DNA of 64,000 bases from Patiria miniata (Eukaryota; Echinodermata; Asteroidea; Valvatida; Asterinidae), in NCBI RefSeq assembly GCF_015706575.1, contig NW_024037048.1:18927512-18991511 (forward strand). The letters are read 5' to 3'. The notes beneath the pieces were generated by a model. The model did not search any database. It saw only the letters and a list, made by a program, of their open reading frames with translations, and was not told where the DNA came from. Position numbers and translations under genes: made by a program. Below are positions 9,188-21,614 of the stretch, one piece after another. Numbering within the stretch: the stretch's first letter is position 1; each line of letters opens with the position of its first letter.

Positions 9188-11345
9188 TATTAAACAGAAA
9201 CACAATCACACATAATGTCACACGATTACTCAAAAAATATTTGTTAAATTGCATTGGAATTTTTCTTATAGAGGTTGGGCATGACAGTCAACACAAGCAT
9301 GATAAATATCGAGAGAAAACACACAGATTATCGGCGGCAATATAATTTCAGTAACACGGACAAAGCCCATCCAAAGTGAAGTCACGGCCTCCAGAAGATC
9401 GTGTGACACCTACGCCACACGATTGCTCAAAAACTAGTCATTTTATGGGATTGAAATTTTGACTAGATGTAAAGTATGACTTGCAACACTTGCCTGTTAA
9501 ATATTTAGAAAAAATAATTGTGCTGTTTTGGAGTGAAACTATATCTTCTGATTGGTCATCATAGACAACACCACACTTTTTAATTTATAGAGGAGTAGTT
9601 AAACAAAATAATATATCCCGAAAATGTAGTGCGATTTTGAGTGAACTTATTTGATGACAAAAAAACAACACGCTCGGTTTCCGGAAGATAACTCAAGAAA
9701 TACATGTTGCATGGAATTGAGATTTCGTTAATTGATTAAATGTTACAGATTACACAAATCTGTAGAAAATGGAGAGGAATTGTCTAGTAATAAAAAGAAT
9801 ATAGCCAAAAAATGTGTTGTGTTAAAACGGAGAAAAACTGCCACATTTAGTCAGCTTTAATTTTCTTTCAAAAGAGGGCGCGCTTCACAAATAGTGGTCA
9901 CCACAGTAAATATTGTTTTGTCAACACGAGACACCTAACTGAAGTCAACGTTCGTGACACAAAAACAACACACTCGGTTTACAAACAATAACTCAAGAAA
10001 TACCCAAAGACGTTGAATATGGAGAGCAATTATTAATCCATGAAAAAAATATAAACAAAAGAATAAGTGAGTTAAGCACAAAAAATAGAAGACGCGTTTA
10101 AGTCAACGTTCATGGAACAAAAACAAAACCTACTCGTTGTGGAGACGATAACTCAAGAAATGTTAGATGCATTGCATTGAAATATTCCATAGTGATTTAA
10201 CGTGATATATCCATCAAATCTCTCGAATTTGGATATGAATCGTTCCTCAATAATAGAAATATAGCAAAGACAGTGTGGCGTGTAAACGCGCAAAATACAA
10301 GGCGAATCTGAGTCAACCTTCATGGAATAAAAGCAATACCCTGTTTGTGGAGACAATAACTCCAAGAAACATTGATTTATAGTAGTGAAATTACATCTCC
10401 TGATTGGTCGTCATGTGTAACACAACTGGTTTGAATTTGGAAAGAAATCATTAAAAAATGGAATTAATATACCCTGGAAATGTAGTGAGTTATTAAAGCA
10501 CACAAATTTAATGGCGATTTTGAGTCAACTTTCATGACACAAAAACAACACACTCGGTTTCCAGAAGATAACTCAAGAAACATCTGTTGCGTCACTTGCG
10601 TGGAATTGAAATTTCGTAAGTTGATTAAACGTGACAGATAACAAACAATTGATGAATTTGGAGAGGAATTGTCAAACAATAAAAGTAATAATTTCAAATA
10701 ATGTACTGTGTTAACACCGAGAAAAACATACCTTATTAAAGTCAACTTTTATTTTATTTCAAAAGAGGGCGTGCCACACAAATAGTGGTCACCACAGTAA
10801 AGAATTTACCAAAGTCAACTTTCATGACACACAAAAATATCGCACTCAGTTTCCAAACGATAACTCAAGAAATACCTGTTGCGTTGCATTGAAATTACGT
10901 ACATTAAATAAATTTGAAAGATAACAAAAATATGTAGAATATAAAGAGGCATTGGTAGCCAATAAAAATAATATAACCAATACAATTAAGTGTGTTAAGC
11001 ACGAAAAAACAAGACGAGTTTAAGTCAATGTTCATAAATAATTAATTCAAGAAAAATTTAAACTATATCTCTTGATAGGTCGAGATACAACACAACACAA
11101 CACAACCCTTTCGAATGTGAAGAGGATTCATCAAACAATAACATTAATATATAGGCCTACCCAGAAAATGTAGCGTGTTAAACGCGAAAAATAATATTAA
11201 CGAAGAGGACTACCATTTATTTGTCTCAATATTTAGTTTGCTTCTCCTATTTGTCATGATTAATCTCCTGGCTAAAATTCAATTCAATGTGGTTGTTTCA
11301 TTAGCGTGTCCACGAGGACTGTGTTGTTTTCGTGCAATAAATAGG
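9188..11345. repeat. degenerate ~210-bp tandem repeat array
   Basis: The phrase ATAACTCAAGAAA followed by a GCATTGAAATTTCG-like run recurs near 9686, 9986, 10147, 10353, 10567 and 10859, with spacings clustering around 200 or 300 bp. A second shared module, 'aagagggcgcgc...tggtcaccac.gtaaa', occurs at about 9868 and 10760. The same modules make up the inside of the inverted-repeat transposon at 44854-46521, and 11215-11345 resembles 46000-46125, so this array is probably an older or larger relative of that element. No gene is present. Confidence 0.7.
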
Positions 11346-12780
11346 CGCATAATTTAATATATTTTTCTGTGGCGATTTGCCAGTGTTGACAAAAAATATA
11401 TATATTTACGGAGAGAACTACATTCATTTTATAGAACATTTGCCTATTTATACTTGGATGCAATTGAGGTATGGCCAACACATACTCTTGGTTCTCTGCT
11501 GCAGCCAAAAGCAGCTATTTATTGGACTAAAACTTCTCGGGTTCAATTTCAAAGTATAAGGGTTTATCAGACACAAACGATGGACCTTCACTGTGGTCCC
11601 TTTAATTGTTAGCGGGCTCAACTGACCCAAACCTTAATTGGACCTTAACCTTGGTCCTGTCTTAGCGGGCTCGCCTGACCCAAACCATGGACCGTACTTT
11701 GGTCAAAATTTATGATCATCATGTCCCAATGCTTCAATGCCAACGACAATTTAAACTCTGGAAATTTTTTCCTTCTGAATTTCAAATTTTAAAAATGATT
11801 AAATTCCATGTGATATTAACACAGATGTGCTGTTCCATTGTCGTACGGCTGGATCGAACAATATAATCTCTCGGGGAACAGCAGGAGAGATTGCAAGTCT
11901 GTGCAATTCATAACAGTGCCCTCAATAGTCAGTTGGCGTCCAGCCCAACCCCTCCACCCCAGCTTTTCAAACTTTCCAAGTCGGCGGTTCCGCAAATATT
12001 AACAAAAGATTGCCGCTGCTGGTCAAGAGGCCTAACTGTAGCCTTTCCACAAGGTCACCCTGACTAGCGCCGGTAGTTAACCGAGTGGCGAAACAGCGAG
12101 CCGTTTGAACGGAGACTAGACACACGTCGAGTGAGCTACAAGCGAGGTTTTCCAAATCCTAGCTTCATTCCAATATTGCAAACCCCATGCCCGAAACCGG
12201 TTTACGGAACGAAGCCGGAGTTTGGGAAACACCGGTATGTCTCATGACTTCGGTGACTTTCGGTCGTTTTGTAAACATAGGCTTCGTGCCCGGTTCGGAA
12301 CAAAGCCATGTAAGGCCCCTAATCAGACAAGTGGCTTTGTCATTTACTTACATGGTATGGTCCCACTGGTATGGGGGAGGGGAGGGGGAAGGGGGGCATG
12401 TGGTCGTTCAACTATCCCACCCCACCCCCATCGTCGCTACGTCATTGCTTCAGAGATTATTATAAATCGAGGTGGTTCGCAATACAGAATGGCAAACTCT
12501 GGTGTGATTTGTCCGGATATCACCAAGGCTAGTTCAGGGTGAATCGTACGCGTTATGCGGAGGCCACGATTTTTAGGTCCATCATCACCGGTCATGCATT
12601 CTAACATTTCTGGAAATGATTATTCGAACTGGGAGATATTAACGTGTAAAAACCTTTTCCACATTTAGAAGGCCACGATTATACACGGGCCGTATATGAT
12701 ACGTAAAGTTCATGGAAGTTTATTTAACTGTATTTTATTTCCTCAAAGTCCCAATCAAGGAGCAAAGCCTACCTCAGGGG
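11346..12780. other. intergenic stretch with a short three-copy repeat
   Basis: No convincing gene. Around 11565-11705 a ~57-bp unit built on 'gacccaaacc.tggacct' and 'agcgggctc' occurs about three times. Around 12190-12310 there are imperfect complementary segments (CCCGAAACCGG and CCGGTTCGG). 12370-12400 is a G-rich simple repeat. Confidence 0.5.
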
Positions 12781-13132
12781 CATAACTACGGGGACACGGG
12801 GCATATACCCCCACCCCCTGTGGAAGCCGGCCCCAGCCCTCCCCCTTCCCCACCCCCCCCCCCCCCCGCCCCATTTGGAAAACCTGAATTAAAACATTAA
12901 TTGTTGTAATAATACGTTTATTTTGCATTTAGTGCAGCCTTTGAAAAAAATTACGCACCCCAGGTGCCCTACCCTAAGTAAAACCCAAGTTTCTCCGCTG
13001 GCTTGAGTACGATTTAATTCCTCATATAATCCCGAATATATCCACACAATTTAATAGACTGAAGCGCCAACTGTACATTGAATGAATCACGGCCGGTGTA
13101 TACGTCACTTGTCCATCCACCAATCACAGTTT

Positions 13133-13366
13133 GTCGGTGACAAGTCGGTGACGACAAGTCGGTGACCACAAGTGAGTGGTCTGTGACTGACAGGTTGTGT
13201 GTGTCAATCATAAATTCCATATTTGGATGTGTCACCGACATCCATACAATATCCACCAATAAGAAGCGGCCATTTGAATGTCGGTGACAAGTTTTTTTAT
13301 GGTGACTATATAGCCTCAACGACATTAACATTGCTTTCATATCATTAATATGAAGCGAGTCGGTGA
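13133..13366 (+). promoter_or_regulatory. cluster of six GTCGGTGA motifs
   Basis: GTCGGTGA occurs at 13133, 13144, 13158, 13280 and 13359 on the plus strand and at 13232-13239 on the minus strand, within 234 bp and 80-320 bp upstream of the TATA box. The cluster is kept, with one motif changed, in the second promoter copy near 52393-52627. It looks like an array of binding sites for one factor, which I cannot name. Confidence 0.5.
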
Positions 13367-13448
13367 TGTGTGATTGACAGCGCACAGGAGCCATGCAATC
13401 ACAATCCAGGTCCGAGGTTTTAGTCACTGCTCAGGAAATCGATGGCAC

Positions 13449-13456
13449 TATTTAAG
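13449..13456 (+). promoter_or_regulatory. TATA-like box of the C1q gene
   Basis: TATTTAAG about 30 bp before the presumed start of exon 1. The same box and spacing occur in the second copy at 52707-52714. Confidence 0.6.
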
Positions 13457-13478
13457 ACATGTGGGGCCGTCCACCCTT

Positions 13479-13549
13479 CACATCGACCGCAGGTCACCTT
13501 CGGACGACAACCAGAGAGAGAACTGACTGCAAGAACAAGACTTTGCTCG
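13479..13549 (+). other. C1q gene exon 1 (non-coding)
   Basis: Presumed first exon: starts about 30 bp after the TATA box and ends at CTCG|GTGAGTG, a strong 5' splice site. It has no ATG, so it is 5' untranslated. Start inferred from the TATA box; donor read directly. Confidence 0.55.
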
Positions 13550-13884
13550 GTGAGTGTTTGAAACAATCATTTTTCTTCTGAAGACATTTGTTGTCTTTTG
13601 CACGATGTGTTTGAATCAATGTGGGATTCAGATTTTGTTGAATGTTGCTGATTCAATGATTTTTCAAACAACGAGCTCGGTAGTAGGCTTGATATTTCCT
13701 CGTCTTTGTGTGTTTGTGAAATGTGGTAGCTTGAGGACTGAAAAATTTTTTTTATGAACAAATGTTCAATTTCTTTTTACTATGACTCTGATACACTTTT
13801 GCTAGCAGCAAAGCCAGCGCGCTAATTCCGATCCAGAAGTTGTGCCTTTCCCAACGACCACTTTGGAGTTGATAAAGTATCGCG

Positions 13885-13998
13885 ATAATTTACAAATGTG
13901 TTTGAAATTAACTTGTTCAGACGGGCTTTGTTTGTGCATAACATGCACTAATCAAAGCCCGTCTGAAAGAGTTAATTTCAAATACTTTTGTAAATTAT
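13885..13998. repeat. intronic hairpin, arms ~45 bp
   Basis: ATAATTTACAAA... and its reverse complement ...TTTGTAAATTAT flank a ~22-nt loop. The inner arm pairs CAGACGGGCTTTG with CAAAGCCCGTCTG. The same hairpin is in the second copy at 53172-53285. It is a small fold-back element or a fixed intronic structure. Confidence 0.75.
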
Positions 13999-14079
13999 GG
14001 AGCTATTTTATTTCAGCTCTTAATGTAAACAGTTGGTGCGGATGCAGACCACGGTTTTGTGAGGTCAAATTTCAAGGCA

Positions 14080-15079
14080 ATAAAAATGAGGAATTCCTGT
14101 CTGGCAATATTTCCGCTACTACTTCCATTGTGCACTCTCAAAAACAAATTGTCCAAATACTGACTGGTTTCTTTACTCTTTGAAAACAAAATCGTTTGGA
14201 TCCTCGTCGATATGGATAATACACTGTAAAGTCACATGGACTTTTTTATTTAGGTTCGACTGTTAGGTTGGACTGTTTTCTGACCGCAGTTTTTCGCAAG
14301 TTCCCTGTTGTGATTCAGAACAGTAAAGATTTATTTATACCTGCTTATTCAAAATAATATTTCAGAGGAACTACAAAATCGGTGTTTCACATTTCGGCTT
14401 CAAAAAAAAAAGACTCGCAAAACCTGGACTCTTAGTAACCTGCATGGCCATTTTTTTTTGCATGATCAAGCACACTCTTATTTTTTGCCTCCTTTTTTCC
14501 TATTGACTTTATCGTTTAAATTTTCAAACATGAAATCCTAGTGCAATGTACTCACATTATTTCCGGATATCACTCAAACTCAATCAGAATGAAAAGTTAT
14601 GCGGAAGTTGGTCACGGAAGAACGTATACAGGTATCCGGACATCTCAAAATGCCGGTCTTATATGTGTTATTATTTGTGGATATTCTCAGTGCCTTTGAA
14701 CTCTGTTGTTCAACTGGCATTTTGCTATAGTTCACAGTGCGCCATTCCGGTTTCATCAAGTTACTTTTAAGCATTGCAGGATAAAAGTGTCATTGGTCAG
14801 AATAGACTAGAGGGCGCAAATACAAACGCACTGGATCATGATGATGCACACAGTTTTATACAAGTTCAATAGCTGGATGCATTTTGTAGAATTCATGGAT
14901 AGATTTAATTTTTTGGAGAACGCATTTGAAATAAATAGTCAACCCAAATTACATTTTCACTGTACAGACATTTTTTGGCCGTATTGTACTTGTGGAATTC
15001 AGCCATGCCTCCCCACCAGACTCCAAGTTATCTCCAAGAGGATGTTTAATAACTCATATTTTTGTTGGTATTTTTTCAG
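14080..15079 (+). repeat. intronic block repeated elsewhere in the gene
   Basis: Intron 1 sequence whose landmarks, for example 'gaagttggtcacggaagaacg' at about 14602 and the 'gagggcgcaaatacaaacg' segment at about 14812, recur near 19570/19740, 20948/21150 and 53887/54090. The intron grew by internal duplication of a ~1-1.5 kb block. Confidence 0.65.
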
Positions 15080-15140
15080 CCAGCAATCCGCTCAAGTGTT
15101 GAAGAGTGCTTCTGCAAGAGAATTCAAGAACTGTGCTTAG
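15080..15140 (+). other. C1q gene exon 2 (non-coding)
   Basis: A 61-bp exon candidate: TTTTTTCAG|CC before it and CTTAG|GTGAGTG after it. It has no ATG. It is similar to exon 3 at 22667-22728 and to 54365-54421 and 59495-59557 (shared 'GAGAATTCAAGAAC'), so exons 2 and 3 arose by duplication. Both splice sites are strong, but transcript use is inferred. Confidence 0.6.
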
Positions 15141-15284
15141 GTGAGTGTATGTTACAATTGTCTTCATTCAAGCATCAGAATAGAGCAGTGATTTGGTAGG
15201 AGACTGTTCCTTTTTTTCTATGCATTTAATCTTTTTGGTCAAAATTAGAAACCAGAAAACGTCATTCAATTACCTCTACGAAAA

Positions 15285-17962
15285 AATAATCCTGGCCATG
15301 ATGGTTAGTCTTCTCAATTATCCCTTCTAAAAAAATATCCTCCAAGCCATAGTCTCCTCAATTATCCCTTCTAAAAATATCCTCCTAGCCATGATGGTTA
15401 TCTCCTCAATGATCTCATCTAAAAAATATCCTCCAAGCCGTGATGCTTTGTCTGTTCAATAATTTCGTCTAAAAAGAATTCCTCCAAGCCATGATGATTA
15501 CTATCCTAAATTATTATCAACTCTAAAAAAAAAAATAGCTTCCAAGCCGTGATGGTTTGTGCGTTCAATAATTTCTTCTAAAAAAAAAATCCTCCTAGCC
15601 ATGATGTTTGGTCTCCTCAATTTTCCCTTCTAAAATATCCTCCTAGCCGTGGTGATTAGTCTCCTCAATTATCCCTTCTAAAATATATCATCCAAGCCAT
15701 GATGGTTTTCATTTCAATAATCTCTTCAAAAAAAATCCTCCTTGCAGTGATGATTAGCCTCCAAAATAATTATCCCTTTAGAAAAGATCCTCCTATCCAT
15801 GATGGTTAGTCTCCTTAATAATTATCACATCTAAAACATATCCTCCTTGCCAGGACGATAGTCTCCTCAATTATCCCTTCTAAACATTATCCTTCTAGAC
15901 ATAATGGTTTTCATTTCAATAATCCCTTCTAAAAAATATCCTCTTAACCGTGATAAGTCACCTCAATTATCCCTGTAAAAACAACCTCCTAGCCGTGGTG
16001 ATTAGCCTCCTCAATTATCCCTTTTCAAAAAAAATATCCTCCTAGCAATGATGGTTAATCTCCTCAATGATCACATCTAAAAAATATCCTCCAAGTCCAG
16101 ATGATTAGTTTCCTCAATTATCTCTTCTAAAACATATCCTCCAAGCCATGATGGTTTTTATTTTAATAATCCCCTCTAAAAAAATCCTCCTAGCCATGAT
16201 GGTTTGTCTCCTTAATTATCCCTTCTAAAACAATATCCTCCTGGCCATGATGGTTAGTCTCCTTAATTATCCCTTTAAAAAATATCCTCCATGCCATGTT
16301 GGTTTTCATTCAATAATCCCTTCTAAAAAAATCCTCCTAGCCGTGATGATAAGTCTCCTCATTTAACCCTTCTAAAAATATCCTCCTAGCCATGATGGCT
16401 AGTCTTCGCAATTATCCCCTTAAAAAATATCCTCCAAGTCATGATGATTAGTGTCTCTTTAATTATCACATCTAAAAGATAACATCCAAGCCATGATGGT
16501 TTGTCTGTTCATATAATCAATAATAATAATGTTCAATAATCCCTTCTAAAAAGATACCTCCTTGTCATGAGTGTGAGTTTCCGCAATTATCCCTTCTAGA
16601 AATTATCCTCCAAGCAATTATGGTTAGTCTCCTCAATTATCACATCTAAAAATTAACTTCCAAGCCGTGATGGTTTGTCTGTTCAATAATCTCGTCTGAA
16701 AAATATTCTCCAAGCCGTGATGTTTTTTATTTCAATAAGCCCTTCTAAATAAAAATATCCTCCTAGCCATGATGAGAAGTCTCCTCAATTATTCCTTCTC
16801 AAAAATCTCCTCGTCTCCTCAAAAATCTTCCAAGCCGTGATGGATTGTGTGTTCAATAATCTCTTCTAAAAATATCCTCCAAGCCATGATGGTTTGTCTC
16901 CTCATTTATCCCTTCTAAACATATCCTCCTAGCCACGATGGTTAGTCTCCTCAATTATCCCTTCTAAAAATATCGTACAAGCCATGATGATAAGTCTCCT
17001 CGATTATCCCTTCTCAAAAAATATCTTCCAAGCCGTGATGGAAAGTGTGTTCAATAATCTCTTCTAAAACATATCCTCCAAGTCAAGATGATTAGTCTCC
17101 TCAATTATCCCTTCAAAAAACTATCCTCCGAGCCATGATGGTTTTCATTCAATAATCCCTCTGAAAAATATCCTCCTAACCGTGATGAAAAGTCTCCTTA
17201 ATTATCCCTTCTAAAAAATATCCTCCAAGCAATGATAGTTAGTCTCCTCAATTATCCCTTCAAAAATATCTTCCAAGCCGTGATGATTAGTCTTCTCAAT
17301 TATCCCTTCCTTCTAAAACATATCATCCAATCCATGATGTTTTTCATTTCAATAATCCTTCTACAAATATCCTCCCAGCCGTGATTATTAGCCTCCTCAA
17401 TTATCCCTTTAAAAAATATCCTCGTAGCCATGATGGTTAGTCTCCTCATTTAGCCCTTCTAAAAAATATCCTCCTAGCCATCAGGGTTTGTCCCCTCAAT
17501 GATCACATCTAAAAAAATATCTTCCAAGCCTTGATGGTTTGTCTGTACAATAATCTCGTCTAAAATATCCTCTAACCATGACGGTTTTTATTTTAATAAT
17601 CCCTTCTAAAAAATATCCTCCTAGCCGTGATGATAAGTCTCCTAAATTATCCCTTCTAAAAACAATATCTTCCAAGCCGAGATCGATTGTGTGTTCAATA
17701 ATCTCTTCTACAAATATATCCTCCAAGCAATGATTGTTTTTATTTTAATAATCCCCTCTAAAAATCCTCCTGGCCATGATGGTTTGTCTCCTTAATTATC
17801 CCTTCTAAAACAATATCCTCCTCGCCATTATGGTTAGTCTTCCACAATTATCCCTTCTAAAAATATCCTCTAAGCCATGATGATTAGTCTTCTCAATTAT
17901 CCCTTCAAAAAAATATCCTCCTAACCATGTTGGTTTTCATTCATTAATCCCTTCTAAAAAAA
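15285..17962 (+). repeat. ~51-bp minisatellite, locus A
   Basis: About 2.7 kb of degenerate tandem copies of a ~50-52-bp unit whose core reads CCTCCTAGCCATGATGGTTA then GTCTCCTCAATTATCCCTTC then TAAAAAATAT. It lies in the intron after exon 2. The same unit occurs at 54558-57138 in the duplicated gene, and in a slightly different form at 32.0, 36.0, 48.4 and 61.5 kb. Confidence 0.9.
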
Positions 17963-18437
17963 TCTTATAGAACTGCGCCTGGAACACACCTTTTTGAACC
18001 GTAGCCTATTTGTTCGTGGTCTTTGAATCAACATGCGATTCAGTTTCAAATTCTCCCTATTATAACTAACTTCGTTCGATGACGTCACAATGCTGAATTG
18101 TCGCAAAGACGTTTATGGTAATTCAAAGAAAATCTACGGCTGCAGACCAGCAAATAAACTGCCATGGAACTCAGTGATAAATACCCCCACTTGTAAAGAT
18201 CAGGACAAATACTCACAACTCTCTAAGGTGTTTGAGACACCCATCAAATTACAGCTTATTTCATCATCTTTCATTGTCTGTTCAATTTTTGCGGTATAAT
18301 CCGATGACCTTTTGGAATAAAAATTCCATCCAAAGATGATGACCCTGTAGTCCTGTAGCCCATCGCCCAAGGCACAATCTGCCACTTCGCAAAACACTGA
18401 ACACTCAGGTTTATTAGGACAAAAGATATTGCTCAAA
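17963..18437 (+). other. intron sequence, no gene
   Basis: Unique-looking AT-rich intron sequence after the minisatellite; contains one TGACGTCA palindrome at 18080-18087. No exon is recognised. Confidence 0.4.
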
Positions 18438-18602
18438 CAGGGGCGGATCCTGGAATTTTTGCAGGGGGAGGGCCAGGCTCCTAAAAAAAATATGTCAGAT
18501 TGTTGTGACAGGCGAACGGGTAATATTTTGTGCGCATGTTTCACAGCGGGGGCTGGGGGGGGGGGGTTCGGCCCCCCTCCCCACCCTCTGGATCCGCGCC
18601 TG
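18438..18602. mobile_element. short MITE with CAGGGGCGGATCC ends
   Basis: A 165-bp element with inverted ends CAGGGGCGGATCCTGG and CTCTGGATCCGCGCCTG, flanked by TCAAA on both sides (18433-18437 and 18603-18607). The inside is G/C-run rich. These ends resemble hAT-type non-autonomous elements common in marine invertebrates; the 5-bp flank is shorter than the usual 8-bp hAT duplication, so the superfamily is uncertain. Confidence 0.6.
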
Positions 18603-18908
18603 TCAAACTATTTTGTCAAATTTTGACCTGAAATGCTTGTAATTTGATGTATGATGACGTCATGACGACGTCACTAAAATATCCACATTTTCACACTAAG
18701 GTTCATGTTCATATCAGGTTTCGTCTTTCTGCAACTTCTTTTTGCATTTTAAATTCACCTAAATTTGACCTACCAGTAACCCCGGAAGGAAAGGTTAGAC
18801 ATCAAAAATGTTATCAATCTATAGTCAATCAGATTTCAAAGTGTGAACATGATTGTTCATTTTGTTTATGAGGTTTTGCAGTGAAATTGCTTGTAATTAG
18901 ATACCTGA

Positions 18909-18940
18909 TGACGTCATTATGACGTCAGAGTATAAAAAAG
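18909..18940 (+). promoter_or_regulatory. two CRE palindromes next to a TATA box (possible internal promoter)
   Basis: TGACGTCA occurs at 18909-18916 and 18920-18927, directly followed by TATAAAAAAG at 18931-18940. Two further TGACGTCA sites are at 18080 and 18655. This tight CRE-CRE-TATA order inside an intron could be a second promoter for the C1q gene; no exon after it is proven. Confidence 0.4.
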
Positions 18941-19049
18941 GTACACCTCGGAGTCTTGATGTTCATTCAAAGTTTCAAGTTTATACCATGTTCTGTACGG
19001 TTCAGAAGAAAAGTCGCAGATAATTATTGTCCGGAAAAAAAACAAGAAA

Positions 19050-21290
19050 GAAAGGAAGAAAGTAATATATTTCTTAATATATTTTCATTTCGCACGCTTA
19101 AAACTAAATTATTGTTCACATACTGACTGATTTAGTTTTTGAAAAAGTTGAAATCTTGTCACTATATGGATAGCACACTGCACACTCACGGAAAGTTGTA
19201 TTGTCAAAACAAAGGCTATCAGTAGGACTTTTTCTAGTCATATCTGATTGCAGTTTTTAGAAGAGTTTAAAAAAAACCATCAAGTTCCCTGCAGATTTCA
19301 GAATAGTTTCAACTGATTGTGATTAATGCTTAAACAAATTCACGCACTATTAATACTTAAAAAAAAAGTGTCTTTCTTTGGTTTAAAGAAGACATATTGC
19401 GAAAGCTCCAACCTTTATAAATAACCTCACCCATAAAATAAGTATGATCAACCACCCCTTATTTTCTTCCTCATTTTGCCATTTTAATTTTATCACTTTG
19501 ATTTGAAAACATGCGATGTACTCACATTGTTTCCCGGCAATCAGTAATTCAGGATCAACAGTTATGGGGAAGTTGGTCACGGAAGAACGTTTTTCAGGAA
19601 ATCCGGACATCAAAAACATTCCTGTCTTATTGTGTGTTATTGCTCAAGCAGTACCCTTTCAACTTTGTCATTTCGCTAGAGTTCACAGTGCGCTTTGATC
19701 ATCAAGTTACATTCAGCAGGATGAACGTGTCATGAATATAGAGGGCGCAAATACAAACGGGCCGGATCGTGATATGATGCACACAGTTTTATACAAGTTC
19801 AAATTGCTTTATTTAACTGGGTGAATTTGTAGAAATCATGTGTAGAGTTGGTGTTTGTACAAATTGCTCAGGCTTTCTGTTCGCCTGAAGAGATTGAAGC
19901 AAAAGCTCTCGATGAATTCACTCATGTATTTGCATGTAGGGTTCCACTCAGCATGCAACTGAGATTCTGTTGGATATTTGGACAAACAGCCATATTGATT
20001 TTTGGCTTATTTTTCGAAAGTTTTTGGTGATTGGTACAGATTTTCACAAATCTGAAATATTTTGTGAGACAAGTTTCAGTTGATAAACAGATGGTGGCTT
20101 ACTAGAGCCAAACCGGTGCGCTGATTTCCTATCCGGAAAATAAATCTTTATTGAACGACTGTAACTTGACTGCGGTAGTCCAGCTGTAGTGTTTGCGCCC
20201 CTACTTCCTTGGTATGAGATCGATTTCCCCCACAAATGCAGAAACTGTATGCTCAATGTGATTCCTATAACTACAAGTGCAAGCAACCTTGAACCAGTTA
20301 GAGGAACATATGATCAATTGCTCACAATCTTAAGTATGATGCAGCACAACTAACTTTTGAACTTTTAGCTTAGTTGATGCTATACATTTGACCAAAACAG
20401 ATAAATTAAAGGGATTATTTTTTTGGTTCTTGTCACTGAATTTCGTTGCTAACACACGTTAATAGTCTGCCCACCGGCACACTATTTCGAAAACGTCTTC
20501 AGTTTTTTAAGACGATATATCTTGTCTGATATAACACTATACAAACACGAAATAATTCAGCGTCAAAAACAAAGCTGTTCAGACTCTACTGGTTTTGAAT
20601 CAAATTTTGGGAGCATTTTTTTAAAGAGCTCATTACATCAAGTTCCCTGCTGTGATTCAGAATAGTTGAAATTGATCGGGATTCGCACTTATTCAAAATA
20701 ATTCACGCACTTGTAATAGTTCAGGTAAAAAATTACTGCGTTAACATTTTGGTTTAAAGAAAACAATCTTGCGAATGTTCGACTCTTTAACCTAAACAGT
20801 ATATAGGTATGATCAACCACCCCCTTAATTTCTGCCTCGTTTTTTCCCTGTTTAATTTATCATTTTAATTTTTAAACATGAATCGATGTACTCACATTGT
20901 ATTCCGGCAATCACTCAAACTAATTCAGGATGAAGAGTTATGGAGAAGTTGGTCACAGAAGAACGTTTATGAGGAAATCCGGACAACTCAAACATGCCTG
21001 TCTTATTCTGTGTTATCATTTATGTGGATACTCAGTACCCTTTGAACTTTGTTGTTAAACTGTATCATTTCGCTAGAGTTCACAGTGCGCCATTCCGGTT
21101 TGATCATCAAACATTCAATCACTGCAGGATGAACGTGTCACTGAATAAAGAGGGCGCAAACACAAACGGACCGGATCCTGATGATGCACACAGTTTTATT
21201 CAAGTTCAAATTGCTTTATCTAGTTGGATTCATTTGTAGCAATCATGTACAGCGTTGATGTCTGTGCACATTATTCGTCCCTTCTGTTCC
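19050..21290 (+). repeat. two further copies of the intronic block
   Basis: Two successive copies of the block seen at 14.1-15.0 kb. Landmarks: 'gttccctgc' then 'gattcagaa' near 19286 and 20642; 'gttatgg.gaagttggtcac' near 19560 and 20936; 'gagggcgcaaa.acaaacg' near 19741 and 21150. No exon could be recognised in either copy. Confidence 0.6.
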
Positions 21291-21294
21291 CTGT

Positions 21295-21614
21295 CAAGGG
21301 CGGATCCAGAACACAATTTTTTGGGGGTAGCCCCCCCCCCCAAAAAAAAAAATTGGTCCCCGGAAAGTGGGTCCAAAAAATTACGGCGTGGGGTTCAGGG
21401 CCCGCTTAATCATGGGCCCCGAATTTTTTTTGTAATTCTAAATGCTCTGTGGCGATCTGAGGAATTTTCTGACCACTTTAACCATTTTTTGTTTCGAAAA
21501 GATGGTAGTGTACCCAGTGCCTGCCTTTATTGCGACGTCACTTAAAAACAAAAAAAAATTGGCGGGGCGGGGGGGGGGGGGGGCATGGTCCCCCCCCCCC
21601 CCGGATCCGCCTTG
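21295..21614. mobile_element. MITE with CAAGGGCGGATCC ends
   Basis: About 320 bp bounded by CAAGGGCGGATCCAG and its inverse GGATCCGCCTTG, with poly-C/poly-G runs near both ends. Related to the element at 18438-18602 by its ends. A clean target duplication is not visible. Confidence 0.55.

Larger units (their letters stand above)
12785..13478 (+). promoter_or_regulatory. C1q-gene promoter region, copy 1
   Basis: About 700 bp upstream of exon 1, nearly identical to 52091-52735. The conserved part contains six GTCGGTGA motifs and a TATA box. The duplicated block starts just after a C-rich simple repeat near 12850. Confidence 0.65.

Noticed and set aside
12712-12900. Short proline-rich ORF
   Set aside because: Translation of a C-rich simple repeat at the edge of the duplicated promoter block.
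15285-17962. Regularly spaced repeats that could suggest a CRISPR array
   Set aside because: Animal DNA, degenerate units with no distinct spacers and no cas genes; a minisatellite.
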